NCBI RefSeq assembly: GCF_000218685.1
Contig: NW_006763307.1
Location: 656,507-720,506, forward strand
Source of the DNA: Serpula lacrymans var. lacrymans S7.9
Taxonomy: Eukaryota > Basidiomycota > Agaricomycetes > Boletales > Serpulaceae
Length of the DNA stretch: 64,000 nt
Direction: 5' to 3'
Shown: positions 10,700-21,510 of the stretch, in pieces
Numbering within the stretch: position 1 is the stretch's first letter
How the letters are laid out: every line of letters begins with the position of its first letter
The notes under the pieces: generated by a model
Database searches by the model: none
What the model was told of the DNA's origin: nothing
What the model saw: only the letters and a program-made list of their open reading frames with translations
Position numbers and translations under genes: made by a program

Positions 10700-12145
10700 A
10701 TGAAGAAATTACCTTTCAAGTCCACTGGAGGAAACCGAGCCAAGCGCCCCATACAAATTGTGCACACAGATGTTGGAGGACCAATCAAACCAACTTCCAG
10801 GGAGGGTTTTTGGTACTGGATTATCATTGTAGATGATTTCTCCAAATTTCCATGGATATACTTCCTAAAACATAAAAGTGAAGCACTGGAACGATACAAG
10901 CAATGGAAAGAAGATGTCCAAACATTCTTCCGGACTCATTTGGGAGAAAACAACTTCACTCCACTGTACACAGAATTCCTCCGGAGCGATGGGGGAGGAG
11001 AATATACTGGCAATGCATTCAAAAATCAACTCCGAGGAGATGGTGTCATCCAAGAAACTACAGCTGCAGATACTCCGGAACAAAATGGCATTGCAGAACG
11101 CAGGAATCAGACATTGGCTACATTAGCAACCACTATGCTCCATGATTCCAAGCTCCCAAAGTCATTTTGGGTAGATGCCATGCAAACAGCTGCATATATC
11201 ACAGCACGCAGCCCAGCATCAGGACTCCATGGAAAGACCCCATATAAAATACTGTTTAAAAGGAGAGTTGATCCAACTTTGTTTCGCCCTTTTGGATGCC
11301 AAGCATATGCCTTGATTCCGAAAGACAAGAGGCAAGGGAAGTTTTACTCCAAGGGGCGCAAAGCCATAATGATTGGCTACACACATGAAAAGCAAGCCTA
11401 CAAATTCCTAGACACTGAAAAATGGACTGTGTTTTCCAGTCGGCATGTCATATTCAATGAATCCGGAAAGGTACAAAAGGATGACACTGCTCCCTGGAAC
11501 ACAGACACTAGCACAGATCAGTGGGAGGGACTCATTCCAGAGAATGCTCACTATCCAGACCAAAAAACATTGGAGGAGGATGATCCTGACCCTTGGATCC
11601 GAGATCCAAATGAATTGCAAATGGAACCACATCTCCAAGGAGATGTTCCACAAGCAATGGAACCATATCAGCATGAAGATGTTCCGAGAGCAGTGGGGCA
11701 ATACCTCCGTGGAGACGTTCCAAGAGCAGTGGGAGCACCTGATCAGCTAAGACACCCTCCACAACAGTCTCTACGACCAAGACCTGAACGCTGGCCATCT
11801 TTAGAATGGAAAGCCAAAGTAGAGTTACAGTCAGTGGGAGGACAGCCCCTCAACATACAGCCAGCTGATGTGGAAAAAGTCCGAATACAGCTAGACAGCC
11901 TGTCCATTGGATCAGCTTCTGGAAGGCATACAACACCTCCAAGGAGTCATCCAACACCTCCGAGGAGTCATCCAACGCCTCCAAGGAGTGATTCAACACC
12001 TTCAGGAGTGAGTGGGGCAACAGATACACAAATGTGTCTACTCCCTGGAGTACCTGCACAAGTTCCTAAAAGAGCAGTCATGCCTGCTGAAGTCCTAGGA
12101 GTATGCAGAAGCAGTCGCCAGACCCGTCCTGCAGACAAAAACTGA
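10700..12145 (+). pseudogene. Copia-A integrase core and linker
   Basis: The retroviral-type integrase core is intact over about 240 codons. The first catalytic Asp lies in HTDVGG (about 10762-10780), the second in RSDGGGEY (about 10982-11005) and the Glu in NGIAERRNQ (about 11080-11110). A copia-type C-terminal region follows (GCQAYALIPKDKR, IMIGY). The linker toward reverse transcriptase has short tandem peptide repeats (GDVPRAV, about 11635-11730, and TPPRSHP, about 11932-11995). The frame stops at 12145. The polyprotein would normally continue into reverse transcriptase, now displaced to 18276-19937 by the gypsy-1 insertion and inversion. Confidence 0.85.
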
Positions 12146-12225
12146 GATTATCAAAGGACTCTAGATGAGGAACAGTCTCAAAAAGAGCAGCATGACAACT
12201 CCATGGAGAAACCTAACACTCCTGA

Positions 12226-12230
12226 GGTTC
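12226..12230. repeat. Gypsy-1 target-site duplication, left copy (GGTTC)
   Basis: GGTTC abuts the start of the gypsy-1 LTR at 12231. Its partner is GAACC at 19933-19937, the reverse complement because that flank is inverted. Joined in original orientation the copia reading frame is restored, as seen in copia-B near 31930-31957. Confidence 0.85.
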
Positions 12231-12644
12231 TGTTACGCACGAAGTGCTTAACAAAGTCTGAGGGTTTGTCGAGGTTTGTAAAGAGACTTATCTGAAGACA
12301 AGTTCGAGAACGTAGTTCTGAGTGGAGGTTTTCCAATGGGAGTTGGTCTTCTTCTGAATAGAAGTCTGATCTTAGGAGTCTAGCTTTGTAAGCGTAAACT
12401 GTGTAGAATCGTATTAGAGAATACTACTGCTGTTACATGGTATTTATAATGGAAAGGAATTGGTGATAGGAGTTAGGTCCTATCTAGGGCAGGTCCATCT
12501 GTTGAGGACTAAGTACTATAATAGGTACTATGAATGCGAGAGGAACAGAAGTGTACGTGAAGGAAATGAGTCATCGGTCCGATGGTATAACCGATGAGTA
12601 AAAAGAAATGAGTAGTCCTTAAATGTCCAATAGAGATCGTAACA
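12231..12644 (-). repeat. Gypsy-1 3' LTR
   Basis: A 414-bp LTR with ends TGTTACG...CGTAACA. On the minus strand it directly follows a polypurine tract (AAGTAAGGGGGTAA, 12645-12658), which makes it the 3' LTR of a minus-strand gypsy element. It has a TATA-like TTATAAATAC in the middle. The matching 5' LTR lies at 19938-20335 in the opposite orientation. Confidence 0.9.
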
Positions 12645-12668
12645 TTACCCCCTTACTTGCTCCCAGTT

Positions 12669-13952
12669 TCACCGAAATTCGGTACCTTTGCCGTCCATAT
12701 TGTAACTGTTGTCGTAGCTGACATCTCCATGTAATCCTTCCATCAGAATCCTATCCTCATCTTCCCTGCGGATGGGACACCAATTGAAACTATGTCCCGG
12801 TGCACGACGGTCACAGTCGGGGCAATAGTAGGCTTCGCAATAGTATGTGCGATGATCGCTCCAACCGCAGTTTTGGCAGTATGGAGCGTTGTTACGAACA
12901 CCTTCATGGTATCTTCGTCGGGTGTTGGATGAGGTGTTGGATTGGGGAGTGGTTGGATTGTCATCTCCCAGGTCGTACGTTCCTGCGTACAACTGATTGA
13001 TCATGGCTGCATCGTCATCTACGTTGATTGGGTTAGAGGGAGAGCCAGTCTCAGGCCTGTGCATTGCGCCAGGCGGACTGTCTTTCTGTCCCTTTGACAT
13101 ACAAGACTGCCGTTTTGATGGAGTTCTGGCGGTGGGGATCTGGAGTATCACCTCTTGCCGGCCATGTCGGGCTCCTCGTCAGTTCGTCAGGCAACAGGTT
13201 TGGGCATTTGGCACTGGTCAAGGTGGAGATGATGGGGGAGACGGTGGTTTTGGGTTCGGCCCAATGGAACGGGGACTGGAGTGGCTCGACTCTTGTGAGA
13301 TCGGGCTGGTTGGGACGGTGGGAATATATTTTTCCTCCGACGGGATGGGCATAGGTCGACGGGTGATGATGTGGTAAGTGCGCTCCGGGGTAACACTGGT
13401 CTGGTCTGGGTGTGACAGGGACTGGAGGGACAAACCGGGTGGAGGAGTACTCGTACAACCGTCTTGCTCTATCCGCGTGCGAGCTTCGTTTAGCAATGTC
13501 CTCCCGCCTGATTCCAAATATTCCTTTGCCGAGTCCATCTGCCCATTCAAGGAGCTCATCCTCAAGCGTTGTTCCAAAGATTCCAAAACTAACTTTTCCA
13601 TCCGGAGTGCCCGACAGATACTCAAGTCCTGACTGTTGAGCCACGAATGCTCGCTTTCCAACAAATGTATTGAGTCTATGGCTTTTAGGAGTTCATCAGC
13701 TATGAGGTCTATGGCAAGGAAGGTATGCATGGAAGAAAGAGCGTGATACGCATGGGGGCAGCGTTTTTCGGTCTCATAAAAGAGATAGGTATAGGCGTCT
13801 TTTGCTGACATTAATTCTATGGCGTCAGTGACGTCGGCTTGGTTGTGTTGTTGCCCACGGGCAAAAGACACTCATTCGTCGGCTAGCAAGTTGGCGTCGC
13901 CAGGTATCGAGTAGGTGGTGATAGGGAAGCCGGTGGAGTTAGAAGTAGACAT
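12669..13952 (-). pseudogene. Gypsy-1 accessory frame between pol and the 3' LTR, zinc-knuckle-like
   Basis: Downstream of pol on the same strand a separate frame starts at ATG 13952 (MSTSNSTGFPITTYSIPGD). It is stopped by TGA at 13872-13874, continues open for about 217 codons to 13218, then shifts frame and ends at 12669. The last part has paired Cys/His spacings (CQNCGWSDHRTYYC and CPDCDRRAPGHSFNWC), like two CCHC-type knuckles. The middle is helical, then rich in Pro/Ser. It is outside the gag-pol order of standard gypsy elements. I do not know a function. It could be a second nucleic-acid-binding protein of the element. Confidence 0.65.
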
Positions 13953-14001
13953 GTTTTGTGTTGAGAGACAGAGGATTGTTGGTAGTGGGGTGATTGTCTC
14001 T

Positions 14002-17000
14002 TCAACGCAGCTTGTGGTCCTTCTTATAGGCTTCCAATATCTCCGCAGCATTGGTTAAATGTTCTTCCGGTTCCCACGAGTTTTCGGAATGAGGGTAATG
14101 GCGCCATTTAATCAGGTAGCGGCGCCCGCGTTTCCAGGGTTTGTGTCTAAGAATACTTTCTACTTTGTATTCCTCTTCTTCGTTGACCAGGTCAGGTGGT
14201 GGTCGGATAAAGTTCGGGCCGTGAGTGTTGGTTTCCGTATATGGCGTGAGAAGGGATGCGTGGAAAACATTGTGTATCTTCCAATGGGGAGGCAGGGATA
14301 GTCGGTAGTTCACTGGGGAAATCTTTTCTTGGATGTGGAAAGGTCCGATGCGTTTCATGTTGAACTTCTTGTATTCGGTGGCTTTTTCTAGCAGGTTGGT
14401 GTTCTCTAACCACACCTTTTGTCCTTCGGAGAATCGCGTGAACTTTCCATTGTTTCGTTTCATCATCTTGCTTCTTGCAAGTTTGTGTGCTTTTAGGGCG
14501 TTTTCCCTTGCCCTAAGCAGTTCGGATATTCGTGGATCTGTGTTTAGTCGGGATTCCTCGGGGTTCATATCCCATAAGGAGGTAGAATGGTGATTGGTTG
14601 TTTGTGGAGTGTGGTCTTTGGTTGTGACAGAATTCAGCGGTAGTAAGGTATTTTGCCCAGCTGTGTGGTTGGTTCTGGCAAAATATGCGGAGGTAGATCT
14701 CCAGTTCTTGATTGGATCGTTCTGTTTGTCCATCCGTCTGGGGATGGTACGCAGAGGAGAGTGCGGTTTCAATGTTCAGGAGTTTGTGGAGTTCTCTGGA
14801 TACTTCAGAGGCGAACTGTGGTCCCCTGTCGGATATGAGTTTATCGTGCAATCTGAATCGTTTGAAGATGGAATCGTGAAAGATCCGTGCGGTTTTGAGT
14901 GCGTCAATGGTTTTATGACAAGGTGATAGGATTACCCCCTTACTAAGTCCTTGGTCTACCACGACCATTATACTGTCGTATCCTGAAGATTCTGGTAAAT
15001 CAGTTATGAAGTCTACGGATAGGTACTTCATTGGTTCTGCGGTTTTTGGGGTCTGGTTTGGGATTAATGGTACGGTGGTGGGATGTGTGTTTACTTTTGC
15101 TTGTTGACAAATTGCGCATCCTTTTATGTATTCTTCCACTTGTTTCATCATTCCTGGCCACCAATAGGCCTTTTTGATCAACTGGTAGGTTTTGAGCCTA
15201 CCTGGGTGTCCTGCGGACAGGGAATCGTGGTGATCTTTGATGATCGTCTTTTGTTGTTCTACTTCGTCAATCAGTAATTTATTTTGATAAAAGAACTGTC
15301 CTTCTTCTTTTCTCCAATCGTCTTTCTTCGTTCTTCCTGGATAATTATCATTTGTGAGCATGGCTTGCTCGACTGTGTTTTTAATCGTTCGTGTGTGATA
15401 CAGGAACGCTGAGGCGGGTATCATTGGCGTGTCATTGTCATTGTCATCTCCTTCTGTTTCCACGTATAAATCAGGTCTTCTTGAGAGTGTGTCAGGTACC
15501 ACCATGTGGGTTCCTGGTACGTGCTCCAAGGTGTAATTGTATCGTGACAGTTCCAGCTGCCATCTTCTATGTTGTGGTGTGAGTTTCCTGGCTTCTTGCC
15601 AGTACGTCAGATTCTTGTGATCTGTCAGGATTTGGATCATGTGGGGGCTTCCCAAAAGTAAGTGTTTCCACTCTTTTAAAGCTCTCATTACCGCTAATAA
15701 CTCTTTGTCGTAGATCTGGTAGTTCTTTTCAGTGGGGGATAGAGTTTTGGAGAAAAATGCACATGGGTGCCATTGTCCTTGGTCATCGGGTTGCATTAAT
15801 ACAGCTCCTGTGGTGTGTTTGCTGGCGTCTGCAGCAATCCTTGACGGTTTCGAGGAGTCGGGAATTTGTGTTACGGGGGATTCAAGGAATTTTTGTTTCA
15901 TCAATTTGAAAGCGTCGTCTTCAGTTTGGGTCCAGTTCCACTTCCTATCCTTTTCTAGTAAGGCATTCAAGGGTCTGGCAAGGTCAGAGTAATGACCGAT
16001 AAACTTCCTGTAGAAGTTTCCGTAACCTAAGAACTTCCTTACGCCTTTGGTGTCTTTCGGGATTGGCCAATCGCGGATCCCAGCGAGTTTGGCTGGATCC
16101 ATCGATACCTGATTGTGGGAAACAATCATTCCTAAGTATTCAATGGTTTCCGCTTCGAAGGTGCATTTTTCTAGTTTTAGGAATAGGTCGTTATCGTGTA
16201 GTCTTTGTAGAACCTGTTTTGTTCGGATTCGGAGTCTTTCGATGTTCGTGTCAAAGATGAGGATGTCATCCATGTATATGATCATCCAACCTTCATCGAT
16301 GTAGTCTTTGAATTTGTTGTTCATCAGCCTTTGGAATGTTGCCGGTGAATTGCACATGCTGAAAAACATGACCGTTGGTTCGAACACTCCCTTGCTGGTT
16401 TTAAACGCAGCTTTCCATCTGTCTCCTTCTTTTATCCTTACGTTGTTGTATCCCCAACGTAGATCTAGTTTCGTAAAGATGGTGGCTCCTTTCAATTTTT
16501 CGATGAGGTCGGGTATCAGGGGTAGTGGATAGGGGTTTTTCACGGTATATGCGTTCAGTTTTCTGAAATCTTGGCACGGTCGGAGTGATCCATCCTTCTT
16601 GCCGATGAAGAAGGAAGGGGACACCTGTGGCGACTTGCTCGGCCTGATGTATCCTTTTCTGTAGTTTTCCATTAAGAACTCTGTTAATGCTTCGTCTTCC
16701 TTTGGTGCCAATGGGTATAACTTGCAATCTGTTGGTACAAATTCTGGTTTCATGTTGATTGCATGATCATATTCCCGTCGCTTGGGGAGTCTTTCCGACT
16801 TCTTTTTGTCAAAGACGTCCGAATACCCTTTATATTCATCCGGGAGGTTATGCTCCTTCTTTTCTCCGTGTATTTGCGCGTGTTCCATTGCCGAGTTGAC
16901 CTTTAATCGAATTGTGGTTAGAGGATAGGGTGTTTGGTCGGATATGTATCTATGAATGGTTTCATACACGTCTTCGTTTACTGCGGTTGTCCTGATTTTT

Positions 17001-17524
17001 GTTTCTGTGGTTGTTTGGTTCATCCTGATGGGATGTTTGTCCGAGTTTGGTAATTCCTTGTCTTTCCAGTTAATGACGGGATTGACTTTTCGTAACCAGG
17101 GAAATCCCAGTAATACGTTTTTTCCGTCTAGTCCGGTCAATAGGAACTTTGTGAACCTGTTTTGTCCTCCTGCATCTATCCTCTGATAGGTGCAATGCGT
17201 AATTTTTCCGTTTTTGTTTGTGGTTCCGTCAACATTTTTACATGTTATAGGAGTTGGGAGTTTTTGGAGGGGGAGTCGGTGTCTGATGGCGAATTTGGTG
17301 TCCATGAAGTCGTCTGTAGCTCCTGAATCTATCAGGGCTTTGGTTCCGATGGTTTTCTGTTTCAACGAGCAATCGATTCGTAAAGAGTTGGCATTGATTG
17401 TTGCTATTGTTACAGTTGCCATTTTTGATGGTACTAACATCGGGGTAGTCCGTTGTTTTAAAAACCCTCGTCTTCCAATTCTTTCATTGCCTCTGTTCGT
17501 TGATCTTCTCCTAACTCTCTCCAC
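14002..17524 (-). pseudogene. Gypsy-1 pol (protease, RT, RNase H, integrase, chromodomain)
   Basis: In order on the minus strand: protease DSGATDDFMD (about 17310-17340), reverse transcriptase with YMDD (about 16270-16285), RNase H (AADASKHTTGAVL, about 15790-15830), integrase zinc domain H..H..CAICQQAK (about 15090-15240) and integrase core (ISDRGPQFAS, HPQTDGQTERSNQ). In the next frame come an integrase C-terminal barrel and a chromodomain (YLIKWRHYPHSENSWEPEEH, about 14050-14130). One frame runs from 17524 to 14513, then a frameshift near 14590 separates the C-terminal ~170 residues. Catalytic residues look intact, so the frameshift is the main visible lesion here. Chromodomains usually steer integration to histone-marked chromatin. 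Confidence 0.9.
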
Positions 17525-18161
17525 ATTCTCATGATGTTTTGGACCCTGTCTTCTTCTACCACTGTTTTGGTGTCATCTTCCGTTTCGGTTTGACGTACCT
17601 TTCTTTCGGGAGTCTTTCCTTTGTTCCTACAATTCCTTCCTATGTGTCCTTTCTCATTACATATGAAGTATCTTCCCTCTTTCCTCCTTGATTCTTCTTC
17701 GTCTTTGGTTAATCTTCTGGTGCTGGTGGATGGTCCACTTTTGCGGTTTCTGTCGTTCTGTCTTTCTCTGTTTCTGGCGCCCCATGCTCCTTCCGAGATA
17801 GCATTGGCACTGATCCAGTTAGCGTCTAGGTTCGCTACTGTGCTCATCCAGTCTTCGATGGTGAGTAGTTCCTTTCCGGTGAGTGCCCCACAAAGGAGGG
17901 GTGGCCGGATAGCCTTTTGATAGACCATGATCATGGCTTCGTTGTTGATGCCGCTTTTCCCAGCATCTAGCATGAACCTTGAGTTAAATGCTACTGCATT
18001 TTCTCCTTGTTCCATCTTCATTTTCATCAAGGCGGCCGAGGCCGTTCCTTTGACGTTTGCCGTTCTGAAACTGGCTGTGAAGGTTTTCATGAAGTCTGCC
18101 CATGTGGGGTAGGCATTCTTCTCTTTGTATTTGGTCATCTTAGCTTCGCTCCATGAGGCGG
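17458..18161 (-). pseudogene. Gypsy-1 gag, C-terminal half
   Basis: Starts abruptly at the inversion breakpoint (SWSEAKMTKYKEK) and continues through the capsid-like helices to a knuckle, YFICNEKGHIGRNC, whose first Cys is replaced by Tyr. It ends at 17458, overlapping the start of pol in another frame, as usual for gag-pol frameshifting. The N-terminal parts are at 20600-20965 and 20336-20599. Bases 18162-18165 (CTAG) are shared by both sides of the breakpoint. Confidence 0.85.
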
Positions 18162-18275
18162 CTAGGAGTACAATTGTATTCCTAGGAGAACAATGGTTAC
18201 TCCATGGAGTAGTGGCTATGCTCCATGGAGAACAATGGCTGCTTTGGCAGAGACCGGGTTTATCCGGTTTTGTCA
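18162..18275 (-). repeat. Copia-A 3' LTR, first part, inverted
   Basis: Reads TGACAAAACCGG... on the minus strand from 18275 and breaks off after CTCCTAG at 18162, in the palindromic part of the LTR. The rest of this LTR resumes in plus orientation at 20966, so one inversion breakpoint lies inside the LTR. Confidence 0.85.
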
Positions 18276-19937
18276 CTCCCACTCAAGTGCAACCGTAGTC
18301 CCATAGCTTTAGAGAATTTCCAGTGTTTTTCATTAGTGAGGGGTTTAGTGAGAATGTCTGCAACCATATCTCCTGTAGGAACGTATCTGATTACTGCCTC
18401 TCCCTTTGATACTAAGTCATCTCGGATAAAATGATATTTCCGTTGAATGTGTTTTGTGCGAGCATGGAACTGTGGATCTCGTGTAAGAATGATAGCTGCT
18501 TGATTGTCACAGTGCAATGTTGTAGGTCCATTTTGAGCATGCCCAATTTCTTAAAAAAATGTCTGAAGCCATGCAAGGTGTTGTCCAGCATTGCTCAATC
18601 CAATGTACTCTGACTCCGTGGAGGATAAAGCTACCATGCTTTGTCTTTTGCTTGTCCAGGAGATTGCTCCTCGGATGGTGATAAAGACAAACCCTGATGT
18701 TGATCAAGACGTGTCTGGGTCTCCAGACCAATCTGCATCTGAATATCCATAGAAATCCATGTCCATGGAGACATCTGTGCCATCATATTGTAGTTCCATG
18801 TCCCTGGTTGCTTTCAGATATTGGAGGACACATTTTGCAGCTTCCCAGTGATGGCTCCCTGGAGCTGAGCTATGCCTGCTTAGTATTCCAACAATGTAGG
18901 CAATGTTTGGGTGGGTTCCGAGCATGGCATACATGAGGAAGCCTACAATTGAGAGGTATGACACTTGACGCCCTTCAATATGCATCTCGTGTTGCACAAT
19001 ATCTTCCCCTGGAGCATTTGCAAGGAGTTTTGATCCATGGGCCATTGGTGTCCATACTGGTTTGCAGTTCTTCATTCCAGTACGCTCCAGGACTGTGTCA
19101 ATGTATTGGCATTGCAATAGAGAGATTGTTTTGTTTGAACAATCACATTGGATTTCTATTCCAAGAAAGTATTTTGCTTCTCCAAGGTCCCGCATTTTGA
19201 ATATGGATTCGAGTTTGGCTTTTGTGATATCCATGAATTTTCGGGATGAAGCTCCTAGGAGGAGGTCATCTACATAGACAACAACAAAGCATATTTGTTT
19301 ATTGTCCCGGAATACATAGAGACATGTTTCTGCATTTAGTCTTGTAAAACTGAGCTCCTGGAGTTTGTGATCAAAAGTTTTGTTCCATGTACGACCAGCT
19401 TGTTTTAACCCGTAGATGGATTTCTTCAATCTCCAGCAGTATCCAGGTTGGATAGGAACACCCCCTGGAGGAAGCATGTACAGTTCTTCTTCAAGTTCTC
19501 CATTGAGATAAGCTGTGGATACGTCTATTTGATCAAGTTCTAGGTCGTACTTTGCTGCCAGGGCTAGAATAATTCGGATTGACTCTAAGTTTGCAACTGG
19601 AGCAAAAACCTCCTGGTAATCAATCCCTTCCCTTTGAGTAAAACCTTGTGCAACAATCTGGAGTTTGTATCTCTCAATGTTTCCGTTTTGATCAAACTTG
19701 ATCCGGAACACAGGTTTTGATGTGATGGGTTTTACTCCCTTCGGAAGTGGAACAGTGTCATACACTGTATTAGTATTGAGACTTAGGAGTTCCTCCTCCA
19801 AGGCAGACTTCCATAATTCTCCATCCGGACGTGATAAGGCTTCCTTTAGTGTCCTTGGAAGGTCTGTGTTAGATGGACCGGTACTTGCTATTCCAGCAAA
19901 GAATGTCTCCTCTGTATCAGATGTTTCTTCATGAACC
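18276..19937 (-). pseudogene. Copia-A reverse transcriptase and RNase H, inverted
   Basis: Copia-type reverse transcriptase from about 19801 (VYDTVPLPKGVKPI) through FAPVANLESIRI, the active-site YVDDLLLG (about 19255-19275) and the HHWEAAKCVLQYLK region. It continues into RNase H (ISWTSKRQSMVALSS, HCDNQAAIIL, DILTKPL) to 18282. An RNase H arginine codon has become TGA near 18711-18713, and there is a frame break in a T-run near 18555. It lies minus-strand although copia-A reads plus; the GGTTC flank proves it belongs to copia-A. The enzyme would make cDNA from element RNA but is disconnected and broken. Confidence 0.9.
19933..19937. repeat. Gypsy-1 target-site duplication, right copy, inverted (GAACC)
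   Basis: Reverse complement of GGTTC at 12226-12230, adjoining the LTR at 19938. Confidence 0.85.
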
Positions 19938-20335
19938 TGTTACGATCTCTATTGGACATTTAAGGACTACTCATTTCTTTTTACTCATCGGTTATACCAT
20001 CGGACCGATGACTCATTTCCTTCACGTACACTTCTGTTCCTCTCGCATTCATAGTACCTATTATAGTACTTAGTCCTCAACAGACGGACCTAACTCCTAT
20101 CACTGATTCCTTTCCATTATAAATACCATGTAACAGCAGTAGTATTCTCTAATACAATTCTACGCAGTTTACGCTTACAAAGCTAGACTCCTAAGATCAG
20201 ACTTCTATTCAGAAGAAGACTAACTCCCATTGGAAAACCTCCACTCAGAACTACGTTCTTGAACTTGTCTTCGGATAAGTCTCTTTACAAACCTCGACAA
20301 ACCCTCAGACTTTGTTAAGCACTTCGTGCGTAACA
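19938..20335 (+). repeat. Gypsy-1 5' LTR, now in plus orientation
   Basis: A 398-bp LTR, near-identical to the reverse complement of 12231-12644 apart from a 16-bp length difference and scattered changes. Its orientation is opposite to its partner, which cannot result from integration and marks a later inversion. Confidence 0.9.
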
Positions 20336-20599
20336 AAAGAATTGTATTCTAATCAGAAGTCCCACCTATTTAGGTTTGGGAAGAAAAAGTCGACAAGACG
20401 TCGCAACGACCAACAACCAGATCCCAGAGAGCAAGAGGAAGCTCAGACAACCCACAAACAGCAACCCCACCGACGTCATCCCAACAAGAAAGGATAGCAG
20501 CACCACCTCCCTTTCCCCAACCAGACGTAACCCGACTCCACACCAGAGAACAAGCAGACACTTTCTACAAAGCCAGAACACGTTGGCTACAGTACTACG
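20336..20599 (+). pseudogene. Gypsy-1 leader and gag N-terminus, inverted
   Basis: Follows the LTR in plus orientation. One frame ends in REQADTFYKARTRWLQYY, a typical gypsy gag N-terminal stretch. It is cut at about 20599, where the strand of the gag homology switches. Confidence 0.65.
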
Positions 20600-20965
20600 C
20601 AGGGCGTTGCCATCCTTCATGTAGCTGAGGGCCACATATACCTTTTTCTTGTCGGAGTTGTAGATGGTGTCGTTGATATCAAAGTGTAGATCGGTGGACA
20701 ATATCCACCTTTGGGCATTATCTGGGGTTCCATCAAAGTCATCGATTTTCCCGATCATCGTGGGTTTGGGGGCTGCAGCATTAGACATGGTGTGTGGTGG
20801 TGGGATATGGGATGGAGCAGGTGCGGCAGGGAGTATCTGTGGAGTGGGAGGTGGTACCAGGTCGCCACCTGCTGCAAACTCTTCAAAGTCGTTCTCGTCG
20901 TAGATGTTTTCTACGGTTACTGGGGGATCGTGTTGTGGTGTGGGTAGTAGCTGTGGGTGGCTTCA
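20600..20965 (-). pseudogene. Gypsy-1 gag middle piece in original orientation
   Basis: On the minus strand it reads ENIYDENDFEEFAAGGDL, then KPTMIGKIDDFDGTPDNAQRW and SYMKDGNAL. Its end at 20600 joins in frame with the start of the 18161 piece (LAASWSEAKM). It therefore lies between the two other gag pieces in the intact element but sits here beside copia LTR sequence. Confidence 0.75.
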
Positions 20966-21092
20966 CATTATACTGTAGTGAGTAGCACCTCCGACTATAA
21001 GTAGTAGGGGGTTTAGTATAGGAATACCTCAGTTGTTTCTATAGCCTCTTGGGCAGCGGCTGAGGTATGTTACATTACATTTATTAGAGATC
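20966..21092 (+). repeat. Copia-A 3' LTR, second part, left of gypsy-2
   Basis: Plus-strand continuation of the copia LTR (CATTATACTGTAGTGAG on), containing the TATA-like ACTATAAGTAG. Its last bases, AGATC (21088-21092), are the target duplication of gypsy-2. The LTR resumes at 29656. Confidence 0.8.
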
Positions 21093-21510
21093 TGTTACGA
21101 TAACACAATTTTTGGACCTTCCCTTTACTTTTATTCTCCGCTTTAACCTTGTACTTTAGCCTTCACACATGGCGCCACGTGGCACTTCCCCTTTTTATCC
21201 AAAAACTCCTCTTTCTCGCGCCACATTGCCTTTCTTCCTATTTTAGACACAACTCTCTCACACAGTGGAGCTGGCCATGCGGGCTAGGCCCCATGACATC
21301 ATCAGCCACTGTCTCTATCAACTGTATAGTACACATGTACAAACAACCCTGTAGTAGTATATATACCTCAATAGATCCAGGAGACTCCTCAGCAAGTCCT
21401 CCTGTTGTATACCAACAAACTCTCTGCAGCTCAAGGGGTAACCACTCCCTCATCTTCTTCCTTATAGTGTGTTCTGAGTGTGCCAGAGTAACTAACTCTT
21501 GGTTGTTACA
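21093..21510 (+). repeat. Gypsy-2 5' LTR
   Basis: TGTTACGATAAC...TTGGTTGTTACA, with a TATA box in AGTATATATACC at about 21353-21364. The same LTR family recurs at 26348-26762, 29238-29655, 31195-31584 and 34130-34543. Confidence 0.92.

Larger units (their letters stand above)
12231..20965 (-). mobile_element. Gypsy-1, chromodomain Ty3/gypsy element, internally inverted
   Basis: Minus-strand element inserted in copia-A. Reading from 3' to 5': LTR (12231-12644), accessory frame (12669-13952), pol with chromodomain (14002-17524) and gag C-terminal half (17458-18161). Then come inverted copia sequence (18162-19937), the inverted 5' LTR (19938-20335), inverted gag start (20336-20599) and a gag middle piece in original orientation (20600-20965). 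Two inversion events explain the order. Confidence 0.8.

Noticed and set aside
11932..12006. Short direct repeats resembling a CRISPR-like array
   Set aside because: The units are 15-18 bp, in frame in the copia integrase linker and without unique spacers. This is also a eukaryotic genome.
18260..19801. A separate minus-strand copia element between gypsy-1 gag halves
   Set aside because: The GGTTC/GAACC flanks and the split copia LTR show it is the displaced 3' half of copia-A, not an independent insertion.
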